Origin: Galbibacter sp038433465
GTDB lineage: Bacteria; Bacteroidota; Bacteroidia; Flavobacteriales; Flavobacteriaceae
NCBI RefSeq assembly: GCF_038433465.1
Contig: NZ_JAESVF010000005.1
Span: 1-64,000 of the forward strand
DNA length: 64,000 bases
Direction of reading: 5' to 3'
Each line of letters begins with the position of its first letter. Position 1 is the first letter of the stretch. Of the stretch, positions 45,093-54,829 are shown in pieces. Under the pieces are notes generated by a model. The model was not told the origin of the DNA and did not search any database. It worked only from the letters and a program-made list of their open reading frames with translations. The position numbers and the translations under genes are program-made.

Positions 45093-45145
45093 TTTGTCTC
45101 TTTGTCTCTTTGTCTCTTTGTTCTTTTGTTCCTTTGTTCCTTTGT
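45093..45145 (+). repeat. 8-bp tandem repeat (TTTGTCTC / TTTGTTCC)
   Basis: About 6.5 units: three TTTGTCTC, one TTTGTTCT, two TTTGTTCC, then TTTGTG. It lies between the NUDIX gene and the M14 peptidase gene in a gap with no gene. Confidence 0.85.
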
Positions 45146-45206
45146 GAAATTTGACAATATCTAGCTTACCATGACCATAATTGTAGTCACGCAAAATAAA
45201 AATGTA

Positions 45207-46943
45207 TTATTTCTTCAAAACACGATACACTGGGTAACGTAAATGTGCCTTTTCGTAATTAGGTGATTTTTTATGAATCCAATCTAGTTGAGCATACCAA
45301 CTTTCGGCAAACGATTTATCGGTTGCTTTTTTGGTTTCAAACTCTTTCTTAATCGATGGATTGTTGTTTAAAAAATCTAAGGCTTTGTCTTCCCAAACGT
45401 AAGGCGAAAAACCTTCTTTTTGCTGAAGTATAGTATCGAAGAAATTCCAATTAAAAAACGAATCGATAGCTTCTGGCTCCAAAGTTTCAAGAATATATCG
45501 AATACTGTACTGACGTGTTTGTACTAAAAAGTAATCTTCAGCATTAATAAAAACAGATTCGTTATTACTAGTAACGATTGTGTTTTTATGAAGGTAATGC
45601 CCTTCATAAGGAGTCGAAACCGTATTGTAGTCTGCAATGTGATAGACTTCTACATCCCAATTTTTTGAATCTGTAAGCTCGGTAAGTTCTACTTTATTCA
45701 GCTTTAATAAATCAACAATTTTTGTCCACGCTTTTGGTACTAAATAAGCATCTGGGATGTTTACAGATTTAGTGGCTTTAAAAGTATCGAAATACGAAAC
45801 CTTTTTTGTAAACGGCTGGTCTCTATGGTATTTTAGTCGTTCCAAACCTGTTATTTCACTTGGGATTCGTTCGCCTTCAAAACCTTTAAAATCGAAAGTT
45901 GAATGTGTATTTTTATCTACTTCCCAAGTAACTGCGTAGGTTTTGGCATTCAAAAAGGAATTGTTTGTAGCTTCTTTTACCTTTTTTATAGTTTGATAAT
46001 CTTGTTCAATAATATCAATCATGCTACGCATTAATTCATACGTTCCATAAACTCGCTTTTCGTAATCTTTTAGCATGTGAGTTTCAACCATCATTCCCAA
46101 GGTATTCCAGAGTGTAGTATAACCTGTTGAATATCTTGGAGCATCATAAAATTGCGAAAATCCTTTTTCGGGAACTTCATTAAAAACATTTACATACGGA
46201 GTGATGTCGTAGTTTTTATCTTTTAAAGAAGCTATCATTTTTGGCATTAATTGTTCGTGCAAATACACACCAGCATCTCCGCCAAGTTTGTTGTGTTGAG
46301 TAAAAAGATGCGTTAAAATGTATTGATAATCGGCGCCATTACTCACATGGTTATCGATAAAAACATCGGGTTGTAAGTAGTGAAAAATGTTTGCAAACGA
46401 CTGTGCGTTTTTGGTGTCGTTTTTTATAAAATCTCGGTTGAGGTCGTAGTTTTTTGCATTCCCTCTAAACCCATATTCTAAAGGTCCGTTTTGATTGGTT
46501 CTCGAAGTGCTGTTTCTGTTAAGCGAACCACCAATATTGTAGATTGGAATGGTTGCCAAAACCGTATGCTTTGGGATGCTTATTTTTCCTTGAACAATAT
46601 CTCGGTAGAGCATCATGGTAGCGTCAATTCCGTCTGGTTCTCCAGGGTGAATCCCGTTATTGATAAATAATATTCGTTTGTTTTTTCTGATGTCTTCAAG
46701 ATTGAAATTCTCATCAGGATTTAATAAAACGAGGTGTAAGTTCTTCCCGCTATCGGTAGTTCCTTCTTCTATAATTTTAACTGAAGGATACTGCTTTGCT
46801 AATTCAGTAAAAAAAGAAATTGTTTCTTGGTAAGTAGCTGTTGCCACTCCGTTTGATTTTTCAAAAACAGTTGTAAAGTCAACATCTTGAGCTTTTGAAA
46901 ACGATATAAAAAGTAAAAATAAAATCGGAATTAGCTTTTTCAT
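45207..46943 (-). CDS. M14 family zinc carboxypeptidase-like protein, secreted
   Basis: The 578-residue protein has a signal peptide (MKKLIPILFLLFISFSKAQ). The peptidase domain has zinc ligands in NNGIHPGEPDG (His and Glu) and DNHVSNGADYQY (His), substrate Arg/Asn residues in RNSTSRTNQNGP, and a distal catalytic Glu region (MVETHML). After ~330 the sequence is a second domain of unknown role. Families of this type cut C-terminal residues or act on peptidoglycan peptides. No T9SS tail is seen, so it is probably periplasmic. Confidence 0.88.
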   Translation of the reverse strand: MKKLIPILFLLFISFSKAQDVDFTTVFEKSNGVATATYQETISFFTELAKQYPSVKIIEEGTTDSGKNLHLVLLNPDENFNLEDIRKNKRILFINNGIHPGEPDGIDATMMLYRDIVQGKISIPKHTVLATIPIYNIGGSLNRNSTSRTNQNGPLEYGFRGNAKNYDLNRDFIKNDTKNAQSFANIFHYLQPDVFIDNHVSNGADYQYILTHLFTQHNKLGGDAGVYLHEQLMPKMIASLKDKNYDITPYVNVFNEVPEKGFSQFYDAPRYSTGYTTLWNTLGMMVETHMLKDYEKRVYGTYELMRSMIDIIEQDYQTIKKVKEATNNSFLNAKTYAVTWEVDKNTHSTFDFKGFEGERIPSEITGLERLKYHRDQPFTKKVSYFDTFKATKSVNIPDAYLVPKAWTKIVDLLKLNKVELTELTDSKNWDVEVYHIADYNTVSTPYEGHYLHKNTIVTSNNESVFINAEDYFLVQTRQYSIRYILETLEPEAIDSFFNWNFFDTILQQKEGFSPYVWEDKALDFLNNNPSIKKEFETKKATDKSFAESWYAQLDWIHKKSPNYEKAHLRYPVYRVLKK

Positions 46944-47001
46944 AGGGGATTCTTTTTCAGATTATACGTACAAAAATATAACAATATAGTAGAGCAATCT
47001 A

Positions 47002-47032
47002 TTTGTCTAACTAAAAAAATGGAGTAGTTTTG
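47002..47032 (+). promoter_or_regulatory. Promoter of the SulP transporter gene
   Basis: TTTG (47002-47005), exactly 19 nt, then TAGTTTTG (47025-47032). The leader to the ATG is about 70 nt. Confidence 0.7.
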
Positions 47033-47105
47033 CACCCTTAAAATGGTAACATCCTCATAGATAGAAGGATGGAGTTGAATAGCTTTCAAAGAATTACAAA
47101 TTGTT

Positions 47106-48779
47106 ATGACTGAATTTATTAGAAAAATAGTTCCGAACGCAAAAGACGATATTTTCGCAGGGATTACTGTATCCTTAGCAATGATTCCAGAGGTAGTTGC
47201 CTTTGCTTTTGTTGCGCAGATCGATCCGTTAGTTGCCTTATCTGGAGCCTTTATTATTGGGTTGATAACTGCAATTTTTGGAGGACGTCCAGGCTTGATT
47301 TCTGGGGCTGCTGGAGCTGTTGCCGTTATTTTTGTTACCATGATTTCTGAAGGGCATACCCGAGGAATGCTTTTTGATACTCCAGTTGAAAATATGGGAT
47401 ATTATTATTTGCTGGCAGCTGTAATTTTAATGGGGATTATCCAAATTGTTGCGGGTGTTTTTAAACTCGGTCGCTTTGTAAGACTTATTCCACACCCAGT
47501 AATGATGGGGTTTGTAAACGGTTTGGCAATTGTAATTTTTATAGCGCAAGTAAAAATGTTTACGCACAAAAAGTTAGAGATTACTGCGGAAGGCGTTAAA
47601 AAATATATCAACATTCCTATGGAAGGAACTGAACTTTACACCATGATAGGTTTGGTACTTTTTACGATGGGAATTATATGGTTATTACCTAGAATTACCA
47701 AAAAAATACCAGCGTCTTTAACGGCTATTTTAATTACCACTGCGGTGGTTGTAATTAGTGGTTTAGATGTAAGTACAGTAGGTTCGTATATTGTTGAAGG
47801 AGGCGGTTCTGGACTAAAAGGAGAATTTCCAACTCCAAATGTGGAGCTTTGGCAAAATTTACCTTTTACCTTAGATACCTTTAGTTTTATACTTCCGTAC
47901 GCGTTTTTAGCAGCCTGCGTAGGACTTATCGAGTCGTTAATGACTATGAATTTGGTTGATGAACTTACTGAAACTAGAGGAAATGGAAATCGCGAGTGTA
48001 TTGCTCAAGGAGCAGGAAATATGCTTAGTGGTTTGTTTGGAGGAACTGGTGGTTGCGGAATGATTGGGCAAACGGTTATTAATATCAATGCTGGTGGACG
48101 CGGACGTTTATCGGGGGTGATGATGGCTATAACTTTGCTGACTTTTATTTTATTTACAGATAAATATATCGAGCAAGTACCTATCGCAGCTTTGGTTGGT
48201 GTGATGATTATGATGGTGATTGAAACCTTTGCGTGGTCGAGTTTCAGAATTATTAGAAAAATACCAAAGGCAGATGCTTTGGTTTTGGTAATTGTTTCTG
48301 CGGTAACTGTTTTTTACGATTTGGCAATTGCAGTATTTGTAGGGGTTATTATTTCTGCTTTAGTTTTTGCGTGGGAAAATGCTAAAAAGATTAGAGCTCG
48401 TAAACGTTTTAAAGACGACGGAACTAAGGTTTATGAAATCTGGGGACCTTTATTTTTTGGTTCGATTTCAGCATTTAATGAAAAGTTCGACGTAAAAGAA
48501 GATCCAAATAATGTTGAAATTGATTTTGTAGAATCGAGAGTAAGCGACCATTCAGCTATTGAAGCTATTTTCAATATTGTTGAAAAGTATGAGGCAGCAG
48601 GAAAACAAATAAAACTGAAACATTTAAGTGAAGATTGTAAGGCACTTTTATACAAATCGTCTCCAAAATTTAGAGAAGTAATCATTGATGCTGTAGATGA
48701 TCCGAGGTATCATTTGGCTGCAAACCCAGAGAAGTTCCCGAAATCTTTATCAGAATATAAACTTATTGAAGAGGAGTAG
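47106..48779 (+). CDS. SulP family inorganic anion transporter with STAS domain
   Basis: The 557-residue inner-membrane protein has some 12-14 membrane segments. SulP features: DIFAGITVSLAMIPEVVAFAFVAQIDPLVALSGAF, in pieces SLAMIPEVVAFAF, FGGRPGLISGAAGAVAV and NMLSGLFGGTGGCGMIGQTV. Residues from ~450 form a STAS domain (IDFVESRVSDHSAIEAI). Members carry bicarbonate, sulfate or other anions; in marine bacteria a Na-dependent bicarbonate role is frequent, but the substrate cannot be fixed here. Confidence 0.9.
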   Translation: MTEFIRKIVPNAKDDIFAGITVSLAMIPEVVAFAFVAQIDPLVALSGAFIIGLITAIFGGRPGLISGAAGAVAVIFVTMISEGHTRGMLFDTPVENMGYYYLLAAVILMGIIQIVAGVFKLGRFVRLIPHPVMMGFVNGLAIVIFIAQVKMFTHKKLEITAEGVKKYINIPMEGTELYTMIGLVLFTMGIIWLLPRITKKIPASLTAILITTAVVVISGLDVSTVGSYIVEGGGSGLKGEFPTPNVELWQNLPFTLDTFSFILPYAFLAACVGLIESLMTMNLVDELTETRGNGNRECIAQGAGNMLSGLFGGTGGCGMIGQTVININAGGRGRLSGVMMAITLLTFILFTDKYIEQVPIAALVGVMIMMVIETFAWSSFRIIRKIPKADALVLVIVSAVTVFYDLAIAVFVGVIISALVFAWENAKKIRARKRFKDDGTKVYEIWGPLFFGSISAFNEKFDVKEDPNNVEIDFVESRVSDHSAIEAIFNIVEKYEAAGKQIKLKHLSEDCKALLYKSSPKFREVIIDAVDDPRYHLAANPEKFPKSLSEYKLIEEE

Positions 48780-48781
48780 TT

Positions 48782-49183
48782 TTAAAACGAATCTTTAGCC
48801 AAATTACTCAGTTTATCTTTTGTTACGGGTTTGATTAAATGCTTAATGGTGAATGGGTACTTTTTATTATAGGTTTCTACTTTTTTAATGTCGTCTGGAT
48901 TTATAGAAGACGTTAAAATGTAAATACGAGTTTGATGACTTATACTGAATTTACTAAAGCTATCAATAAACTCCCACCCATCGATAATGGGCATGTTAAG
49001 GTCCAACAAAATGAGTTCAGGGAAAAAAGGGTTTTCTGAATTTTTGTAATATTCCAAAGCTTCAATTCCGTTGCTAAACGAAATAACTTTGTTGGTTATT
49101 TGGGTTACTTCGATGAGCTTTTTAACGCTAAAAATAGTAATCGGGTCATCGTCGATAAGGCAAATGGCATTAATAGTTTTCAT
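48782..49183 (-). CDS. Single-domain response regulator
   Basis: The 133-residue receiver has the acidic pocket LIDDDP (Asp11-13), phospho-acceptor Asp61 in LLDLNMPIIDG, the Thr in ILTSS and Lys in IKPVTKDKL. There is no output domain, so it acts by protein contact. The ATG at 49183 (MKTINAICLIDDD) starts the fold directly. It overlaps the 3' end of the kinase gene by 14 nt, so the two are translationally coupled and are very likely cognate. Confidence 0.92.
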   Translation of the reverse strand: MKTINAICLIDDDPITIFSVKKLIEVTQITNKVISFSNGIEALEYYKNSENPFFPELILLDLNMPIIDGWEFIDSFSKFSISHQTRIYILTSSINPDDIKKVETYNKKYPFTIKHLIKPVTKDKLSNLAKDSF

Positions 49184-51389
49184 TGAAGTAAATTTTAAAT
49201 GTTGTTCCTTTATCAATTTCACTTTCGGCTTCAATTTTCCCTTTCATCGCATCGATTTGATTTTTGGTGATAAAAAGTCCAATTCCACGTGCGTCTTTAT
49301 TTCCGTGGAAAGTTTTGTACATCCCGAAGAGTTTATGACCGTGTTTATCTAAATCAATCCCTAAGCCATTATCTGTAACGCTCAAAACGGTATAACCTTT
49401 TACGCGCTCGCAATTAATTACAATTTTAGGATATCTTTTTGGAGCTTTATACTTTATTGCATTGGTGAAAATGTTGAGTAAAATGCTCTCTAAATAGGCT
49501 TTCACAACGTTTACAGAAACTGTTTCTGGAACGTTGTTTTCAACCTCGGTAAAGGTACTTTTTATGAGCTCGCTAATATTTGTAAAGGCTTCGTCAACTT
49601 CGTTTTTTAAATTAACTTGTTCAGTTTTTATGTTTAGGTTGGTGTTAATAGCAATAATCTCGTTGAGATTGGCTATGGTATCGAGCATGTTTTTAGAAGC
49701 AGAATTTAGCATTTCGATAATTTCTACTTTTTTAAATACATCATCTTCGATTCCTAAAAGTTCTATCAGCATAGAAAAATTAGACGCATGCGAACGTAAA
49801 TTATGAGAAACGATATGTGCAAAATTGAGCAGTCGGTTGTTTTGTTCGCTTGCAACATTTATAACCTCGAGCAGTTCTTCTTCTTTTTCTTTAATGTGTG
49901 TAATGTCTTGAATTACCGACCAAATAAGTTTTTGCCCTGCTGAATTTGTAATTAAAACTCGTGTAATTAAAGAAGGTACTAATTCGTTGTTTTTGTTAAC
50001 ATAATGTCCTTCGTAGGGTCCGTACAATCCGTTGTTTAAAACTTCTTTTAAAGCTCTAAGTTCTTTGTTTTTATCAGCTTTTGGTATTACGTCTAAATGG
50101 TTCATCCGTAGCAACTCTTCCGCAGTATAACCTGTACTTTTTTTGAAAGAATTGTTCATGTCTAAAAATGCTCCAGACAGTGCGTCATTCAGCACAAGAC
50201 CCGTAGGAGAGTGCTCTAAAAGTGTTCTGTGAAGTTTTTCACTTTCTTTCAGTTTCTTGCGAGCTTCAACCATTTCTTGAATTACCCTTCCTTCAGCAAT
50301 TAAAAAACTCACCTTATTTTTTTCATCAAAAACAGGTTTGATGGAAAAGTCAACATAAATAATTTTTTGTTCTTTATTTAAAATTTTTGCTTCGTATCTG
50401 GCAAACTCCCCTTTGGAAGCTTTTTTAAAATGATGTTTTAATTTTTTTTGCTCTTTTGGAGCACTTTTCCACCAATAAGTATCCCATAAATATTTATTGA
50501 TAACGTCTTCAGTTTGTAGTCCACCAAAATTGAGCGCAGGCTCATTGATGTCTATCAACCGCCCTTTTAGATTTAAAAACCCTGTAAACTGAAATGTAGA
50601 ATTAAAAATACTTTTAAAAGCTTGTTTGTTTTCTAAAAGCGCTCTTTTAGAACTTTTTACTTGCTTTTCTTTCAGCGCCAGTTCAAGAGCAATGTTTTTC
50701 TTTTGAGTGATGTCTTTTATAGTTGCATAAACTTTGTGTACACGTCCGTTTTTTAGGGTTGGTTCGGCACAAAAGTGTATCCATTTTTCGTTTTCTTTTT
50801 GGGTGATGATTTGCAATTCAGCATCAAAAGAAGTTCCGATTTCTAAAGATTTGTTTAAGTTGCTAATGAGTGTATCTACTTGAATTTCATTCTTACAAAA
50901 GTTCAATGTCTTTTCAATACTTGGTGCAAAATCGGTTGGAACTTCAAAAATTTGTTTGGTGATGTTAGACCATTTCAGGGTATCGTTTTTAGCATTAAAA
51001 ATCCAACTTCCTATTTGCGCAATCTTACTGGCTTGTGCTAAAAGTATTCTGTTTTGTTGATTTTCTTTTTCAGCAGAAATATCTTTTAAATAAACTATAA
51101 AATTTTCTTCTGAAGGTTGAATGAGATAGTGAATGTAAAGTTCATTTGTATCAGTTTTCACAAAAGATACTTCGCCTTCAAAATGTATATTTTTTGAATT
51201 GTTTAAAAGAAGTTGATTGCTGTATTCACTTATTTTATTCTGAAAAAATGAAATATAATTGTTGCGCGGACTTTCTTCAATTTCTGATAAAAGAGAATGC
51301 CAAGCTTTAGAAGCTGTAACGAGTTGAAGTTTGTTGTTGAACAACGCGATTGGGGATGGACATTGCTCCATTGTATGTAGGTTTGTCAT
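49170..51389 (-). CDS. Multi-PAS sensor histidine kinase
   Basis: The 739-residue protein has no membrane segment, so it is cytosolic. Four PAS-like domains follow each other (about 8-105, 115-230, 250-370, 380-500), with characteristic PAS/PAC pieces such as EKWIHFCAEP, KIIYVDFSIKPVFDE and WSVIQDITHIKEKEEE. The dimerisation helix carries the phospho-His in FAHIVSHNLRSHASNF (HWE/bacteroidetal type). The ATPase domain has NIFTNAIKYKAP (N box), VTDNGLGID (G1) and GIGLFITKNQIDAMKG (G2). Signal unknown. Confidence 0.92.
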   Translation of the reverse strand: MTNLHTMEQCPSPIALFNNKLQLVTASKAWHSLLSEIEESPRNNYISFFQNKISEYSNQLLLNNSKNIHFEGEVSFVKTDTNELYIHYLIQPSEENFIVYLKDISAEKENQQNRILLAQASKIAQIGSWIFNAKNDTLKWSNITKQIFEVPTDFAPSIEKTLNFCKNEIQVDTLISNLNKSLEIGTSFDAELQIITQKENEKWIHFCAEPTLKNGRVHKVYATIKDITQKKNIALELALKEKQVKSSKRALLENKQAFKSIFNSTFQFTGFLNLKGRLIDINEPALNFGGLQTEDVINKYLWDTYWWKSAPKEQKKLKHHFKKASKGEFARYEAKILNKEQKIIYVDFSIKPVFDEKNKVSFLIAEGRVIQEMVEARKKLKESEKLHRTLLEHSPTGLVLNDALSGAFLDMNNSFKKSTGYTAEELLRMNHLDVIPKADKNKELRALKEVLNNGLYGPYEGHYVNKNNELVPSLITRVLITNSAGQKLIWSVIQDITHIKEKEEELLEVINVASEQNNRLLNFAHIVSHNLRSHASNFSMLIELLGIEDDVFKKVEIIEMLNSASKNMLDTIANLNEIIAINTNLNIKTEQVNLKNEVDEAFTNISELIKSTFTEVENNVPETVSVNVVKAYLESILLNIFTNAIKYKAPKRYPKIVINCERVKGYTVLSVTDNGLGIDLDKHGHKLFGMYKTFHGNKDARGIGLFITKNQIDAMKGKIEAESEIDKGTTFKIYFNENY

Positions 51390-51461
51390 GTTTTAATAGT
51401 AGGTTTTTGGGTTCCCTAGTTATTAAGTGATATTGTTAATTTGGTAGGTAATTTACATAAA

Positions 51462-51920
51462 TTATTGTTTAACTCGTACAGTTTCTGGCACCAATCCTGT
51501 GTAATCTCCATTATTTCTGATAACATCTCTAACAATAGACGATGAAATATAGCTTTTTCCTGAAGAGGTTAATAAGAAAACTGTTTCAATTTCCGAGAGT
51601 TTACGGTTGGTGTGTGCAATGGCTTTTTCAAATTCAAAATCGGCAGGATTTCTAAGACCACGTAAAATAAATTGCGCATCTATTTTTTTACAGAAATCAA
51701 CTGTAAGTCCTTCGTAAGTCATTACACTTACTTTGGGTTGGTCTTTAAATGCTTGTTCGATAAAGTGCTTTCTTTCTTCTAAAGAGAACATATATTTTTT
51801 ATCGGCATTAATCCCGATGGCAATTACCAATTCGTCAAAAAGGGTAATTCCGCGCGAAATAATGTCGTAGTGGCCTAGTGTTATGGGGTCGAAAGACCCA
51901 GGGAAAATTGCTTTTCGCAT
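51462..51920 (-). CDS. coaD: Phosphopantetheine adenylyltransferase
   Basis: The penultimate step of CoA synthesis. The 152-residue protein has FPGSFDPITLGHYDII with the (T/H)xGH nucleotide motif (Thr14, His17), LRGLRNPADFEFE and SSSIVRDVIRNNGD. Normal length. It is followed upstream on the same strand by ddl. Confidence 0.95.
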   Translation of the reverse strand: MRKAIFPGSFDPITLGHYDIISRGITLFDELVIAIGINADKKYMFSLEERKHFIEQAFKDQPKVSVMTYEGLTVDFCKKIDAQFILRGLRNPADFEFEKAIAHTNRKLSEIETVFLLTSSGKSYISSSIVRDVIRNNGDYTGLVPETVRVKQ

Positions 51921-51975
51921 GTTGTTTTTGTTTGGTGCGTATACTCGAATTTACAATAAAGATACGAAATTGCTT

Positions 51976-52956
51976 TTAGGCTTGGTTTAAAGCTTCTTCA
52001 ATAGCATTGTCGAATAAATCGTTTAATGTAATACCAGCTTTTGTAGCTTGTTGTGGTAAAATACTTTCGGCAGTCATCCCAGGGATGGTGTTTACTTCAA
52101 GCAAATACGGTTCGTTATCAACAAAAATATATTCACTTCGGCTAAAGCCTTTCATTTTTAAAGTGGTGTACACTTTTTTGGCGACTTCGGTTACTTTTTG
52201 CGTCATTTCGTCGCTGATACGTGCAGGGGTGATTTCTTGCGATTTTCCTTGGTATTTTGCTTCGTAATCAAAAAAGTCGTTTTCAGAAACTATTTCGGTA
52301 ATCGGTAAAACAGTTACTTCGCCTTTGTATGTTATTACGCCCACAGAAACTTCGGTTCCGTCTAAAAAAGATTCGATAATAATTTCGTCATCTTCTTTAA
52401 ACGATGTTTCGATAGCCGTTGCCAAGTTTTCTTTGGTATGAACTTTAGAAACCCCAAAACTAGACCCAGCTTTGTTTGCTTTTACAAAACATGGAAGTCC
52501 GACTTTTGCGATGATTTCGTCTTCATTTATTTCTTGTCCTTTATTGATGTAGTATGACGTAGCGCATTTTATCCCGAAAGGTTTTAGCGTAGCCAAACAA
52601 TCACGTTTGTTAAACGTTAAGCCTGCTTGATACATTGGACAAGAAGTATGCGGAATGTTAAGCAATTCGAGATAACCTTGTAAATAACCATCTTCTCCAG
52701 GGGTTCCATGAATAGCATTAAAAACACAGTCAAACTCAATTTTGTTTCCGTTAACTGTAACGGTAAAATCTCCTTTGTTGATAGGTGTTTCAGAGCCGTC
52801 TTCAGCAATATAAACCCATTTGTCTTTTAAAAGATGAATAGGATAGACATTGTATTTATCAGTATTTAAGTGCTTGCAAACTACATCGCCACTTTTTAAT
52901 GAGATTTTGTATTCCGAAGAATAACCACCCATAACCACACCAATATTTTTTTTCAT
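51976..52956 (-). CDS. ddl: D-alanine--D-alanine ligase
   Basis: Makes D-Ala-D-Ala for peptidoglycan. The 326-residue ATP-grasp enzyme is started at the ATG at 52956 (MKKNIGVVMGGYSSE); the frame runs on 12 codons upstream with no family resemblance. Motifs: NAIHGTPGEDGYLQG, FVKANKAGSSFGVSKV, GTEVSVGVI, RSEYIFV and EVNTIPGMTAES (Mg ligands). It is paired functionally with murF at 29 kb. A TACTTTTG box lies 33 nt upstream. Confidence 0.95.
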   Translation of the reverse strand: MKKNIGVVMGGYSSEYKISLKSGDVVCKHLNTDKYNVYPIHLLKDKWVYIAEDGSETPINKGDFTVTVNGNKIEFDCVFNAIHGTPGEDGYLQGYLELLNIPHTSCPMYQAGLTFNKRDCLATLKPFGIKCATSYYINKGQEINEDEIIAKVGLPCFVKANKAGSSFGVSKVHTKENLATAIETSFKEDDEIIIESFLDGTEVSVGVITYKGEVTVLPITEIVSENDFFDYEAKYQGKSQEITPARISDEMTQKVTEVAKKVYTTLKMKGFSRSEYIFVDNEPYLLEVNTIPGMTAESILPQQATKAGITLNDLFDNAIEEALNQA

Positions 52957-53093
52957 TTGTATATTATTATAAGGAGATTTTACGTTTATCAAAAGTATTA
53001 ATTATTTTAATGATAAAATACTTTACTCCTAATTGTCCGTAGAAATAAAATTAGGTGTGTAGTTTTTATATCTTTGTGTCATAAAATAGAAAC

Positions 53094-53663
53094 ATGAGTT
53101 TTATAAAATTTATAACGAGCAAGACCTTTTTGAAGCAACTTGTATTTGCAGTTGTAGCATTAATAGTTTTAACGCTGTTAACACTTCAATATTTAAAAAT
53201 TACCACCAACCACGGAGAGTTTGTATTGGTTCCAGATTTGTCTAAAAAATCTTTAAGAGAAGTTGAAGACATTGTAGGAAAAGCAAACTTGAATTATGTG
53301 GTGCTCGATTCTACCAATTACAATCCAGATTACCCACGTTTTTCGGTGATAGACCAAAGTCCGAAAGCAAATAATCAAGTAAAAGAAGGACGTAAAATAT
53401 ACCTTACAATTAACCCTTCTGGCTACCGAAAAGTAAGTGTGCCAAACGTAATACAAGTTACCAAACGTAATGCAGAATCGATGCTGAAAGCTGTTGGGCT
53501 AAGTGTAGCAAAGGTTTCGTATATCAACGAAATAGGAAAAGATATGGTGTATTATGTTCGTTATAATGGAGAGAATATTTTGCCAGGTCACCAATTGCCA
53601 AAAACTACAGAAGTAGAGTTGGTTTGTGGGAACGGAAATAACGCTGAGGTTGTTGTAGAGTAA
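53094..53663 (+). CDS. PASTA domain membrane protein
   Basis: The 189-residue protein has one N-terminal membrane helix (~13-32), then two PASTA domains (about 40-110 and 112-185). The repeated PASTA pattern is visible: VPDLSKKSLREVEDIV with VIDQSPKANNQVKEGRKIYLTI, and VPNVIQVTKRNAESML. It lacks a kinase domain. PASTA domains bind muropeptides or beta-lactams in other proteins. Its neighbours ddl and rluD are the usual flavobacterial context. TATCTTTG at 53069 is a likely -7 box. Confidence 0.9.
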   Translation: MSFIKFITSKTFLKQLVFAVVALIVLTLLTLQYLKITTNHGEFVLVPDLSKKSLREVEDIVGKANLNYVVLDSTNYNPDYPRFSVIDQSPKANNQVKEGRKIYLTINPSGYRKVSVPNVIQVTKRNAESMLKAVGLSVAKVSYINEIGKDMVYYVRYNGENILPGHQLPKTTEVELVCGNGNNAEVVVE

Positions 53664-53680
53664 TTGTAGACGTTTGAAAA

Positions 53681-54721
53681 ATGATAGAAGAAACACAAGA
53701 CGATTTTAACCAAGACGACGAACTGTACGAACATTATAGTTTTACCGCAGGAAAAGGACAAGAGCCTTTGCGTGTAGACAAATTTTTAATGAATTTTATT
53801 GAAAATGCTACTCGTAATAAAATTCAGCAAGCGGCCAAAAATGGCAATATTTATGTAAACGGAACTGCAGTAAAATCGAATCATAAAGTAAAAGCCAACG
53901 ACGAGGTGAAAGTACTTTTTGAGCATCCGCCACATGAGTATTTACTAACTCCAGAGAACATTCCGTTAGACATTGTTTTTGAAGATGACACCCTTTTGGT
54001 GGTTAATAAACCTGCAGGGATGGTAGTGCATCCAGGTCACGGAAATTATTCTGGAACGCTTATCAACGCACTTATTTACCATTTTGATAATTTGCCATTA
54101 AACAGCAATGAGCGCCCAGGTTTGGTACACCGAATTGACAAGGATACTAGCGGACTTTTGGTTATTGCGAAAACCGAGGAAGCACTCGCACATTTATCAA
54201 AACAGTTTTTTAATAAAACGAGTGAGCGCGAGTATGTAGCTTTGGTTTGGGGCAATGTAGAGGAAGACGAAGGTAGGGTTGAAGGGCATATTGGAAGGCA
54301 TCCAAAAAACCGACTTCAAATGTATGTTTTTCCAGATGGCGAACACGGAAAAGAGGCTGTAACGCATTATAAAGTTATTGAACGATTTGGCTATGTAACC
54401 TTAGTTTCGTGTAAGCTAGAAACGGGCCGTACACACCAAATACGTGTGCACATGAAACACATTGGCCATACACTTTTTAACGATGAACGCTACGGTGGCG
54501 AGAAAATTTTAAAAGGAACAACCTTTACCAAATACAAACAGTTTGTAGAAAATTGCTTTAAAATTTTACCTCGACAAGCCCTACATGCAAAAACTTTAGG
54601 TTTTGAGCATCCTGTAACAGGAGAGTTTTTACGTTTCGATTCTGAAATTCCTGAAGACATGCAACAATGCTTCGAAAAGTGGAGGGGTTATGCCAAGCAT
54701 CAAGAAATTTCTGAAGAATAG
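53681..54721 (+). CDS. rluD: RluA family pseudouridine synthase
   Basis: Converts uridines in 23S rRNA to pseudouridine. The 346-residue protein has an N-terminal S4 RNA-binding domain (~28-90; RVDKFLMNFI, NGNIYVNG) and the catalytic domain with GLVHRIDKDTSGLLV (catalytic Asp153), ETGRTHQIRVHMKHIGHTL and RQALHAKTLGF. The S4 domain and motif set favour the RluD-type enzyme, but RluC is not excluded. It is 17 bp after the PASTA gene. Confidence 0.92.
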   Translation: MIEETQDDFNQDDELYEHYSFTAGKGQEPLRVDKFLMNFIENATRNKIQQAAKNGNIYVNGTAVKSNHKVKANDEVKVLFEHPPHEYLLTPENIPLDIVFEDDTLLVVNKPAGMVVHPGHGNYSGTLINALIYHFDNLPLNSNERPGLVHRIDKDTSGLLVIAKTEEALAHLSKQFFNKTSEREYVALVWGNVEEDEGRVEGHIGRHPKNRLQMYVFPDGEHGKEAVTHYKVIERFGYVTLVSCKLETGRTHQIRVHMKHIGHTLFNDERYGGEKILKGTTFTKYKQFVENCFKILPRQALHAKTLGFEHPVTGEFLRFDSEIPEDMQQCFEKWRGYAKHQEISEE

Positions 54722-54829
54722 ATTTTTTCAATTTATAGATAGAAAACAATGAACTAGAGCTGCTACAAAAGTTAATTTTTGATAGTATCTTTATCCTATA
54801 AATAAGTTGAATTTTAAAAGATTACACCC

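Noticed and set aside
45093..45145. Possible CRISPR-like repeat
   Set aside because: The units are 8 bp, contiguous and without spacers; no cas genes are in the window.
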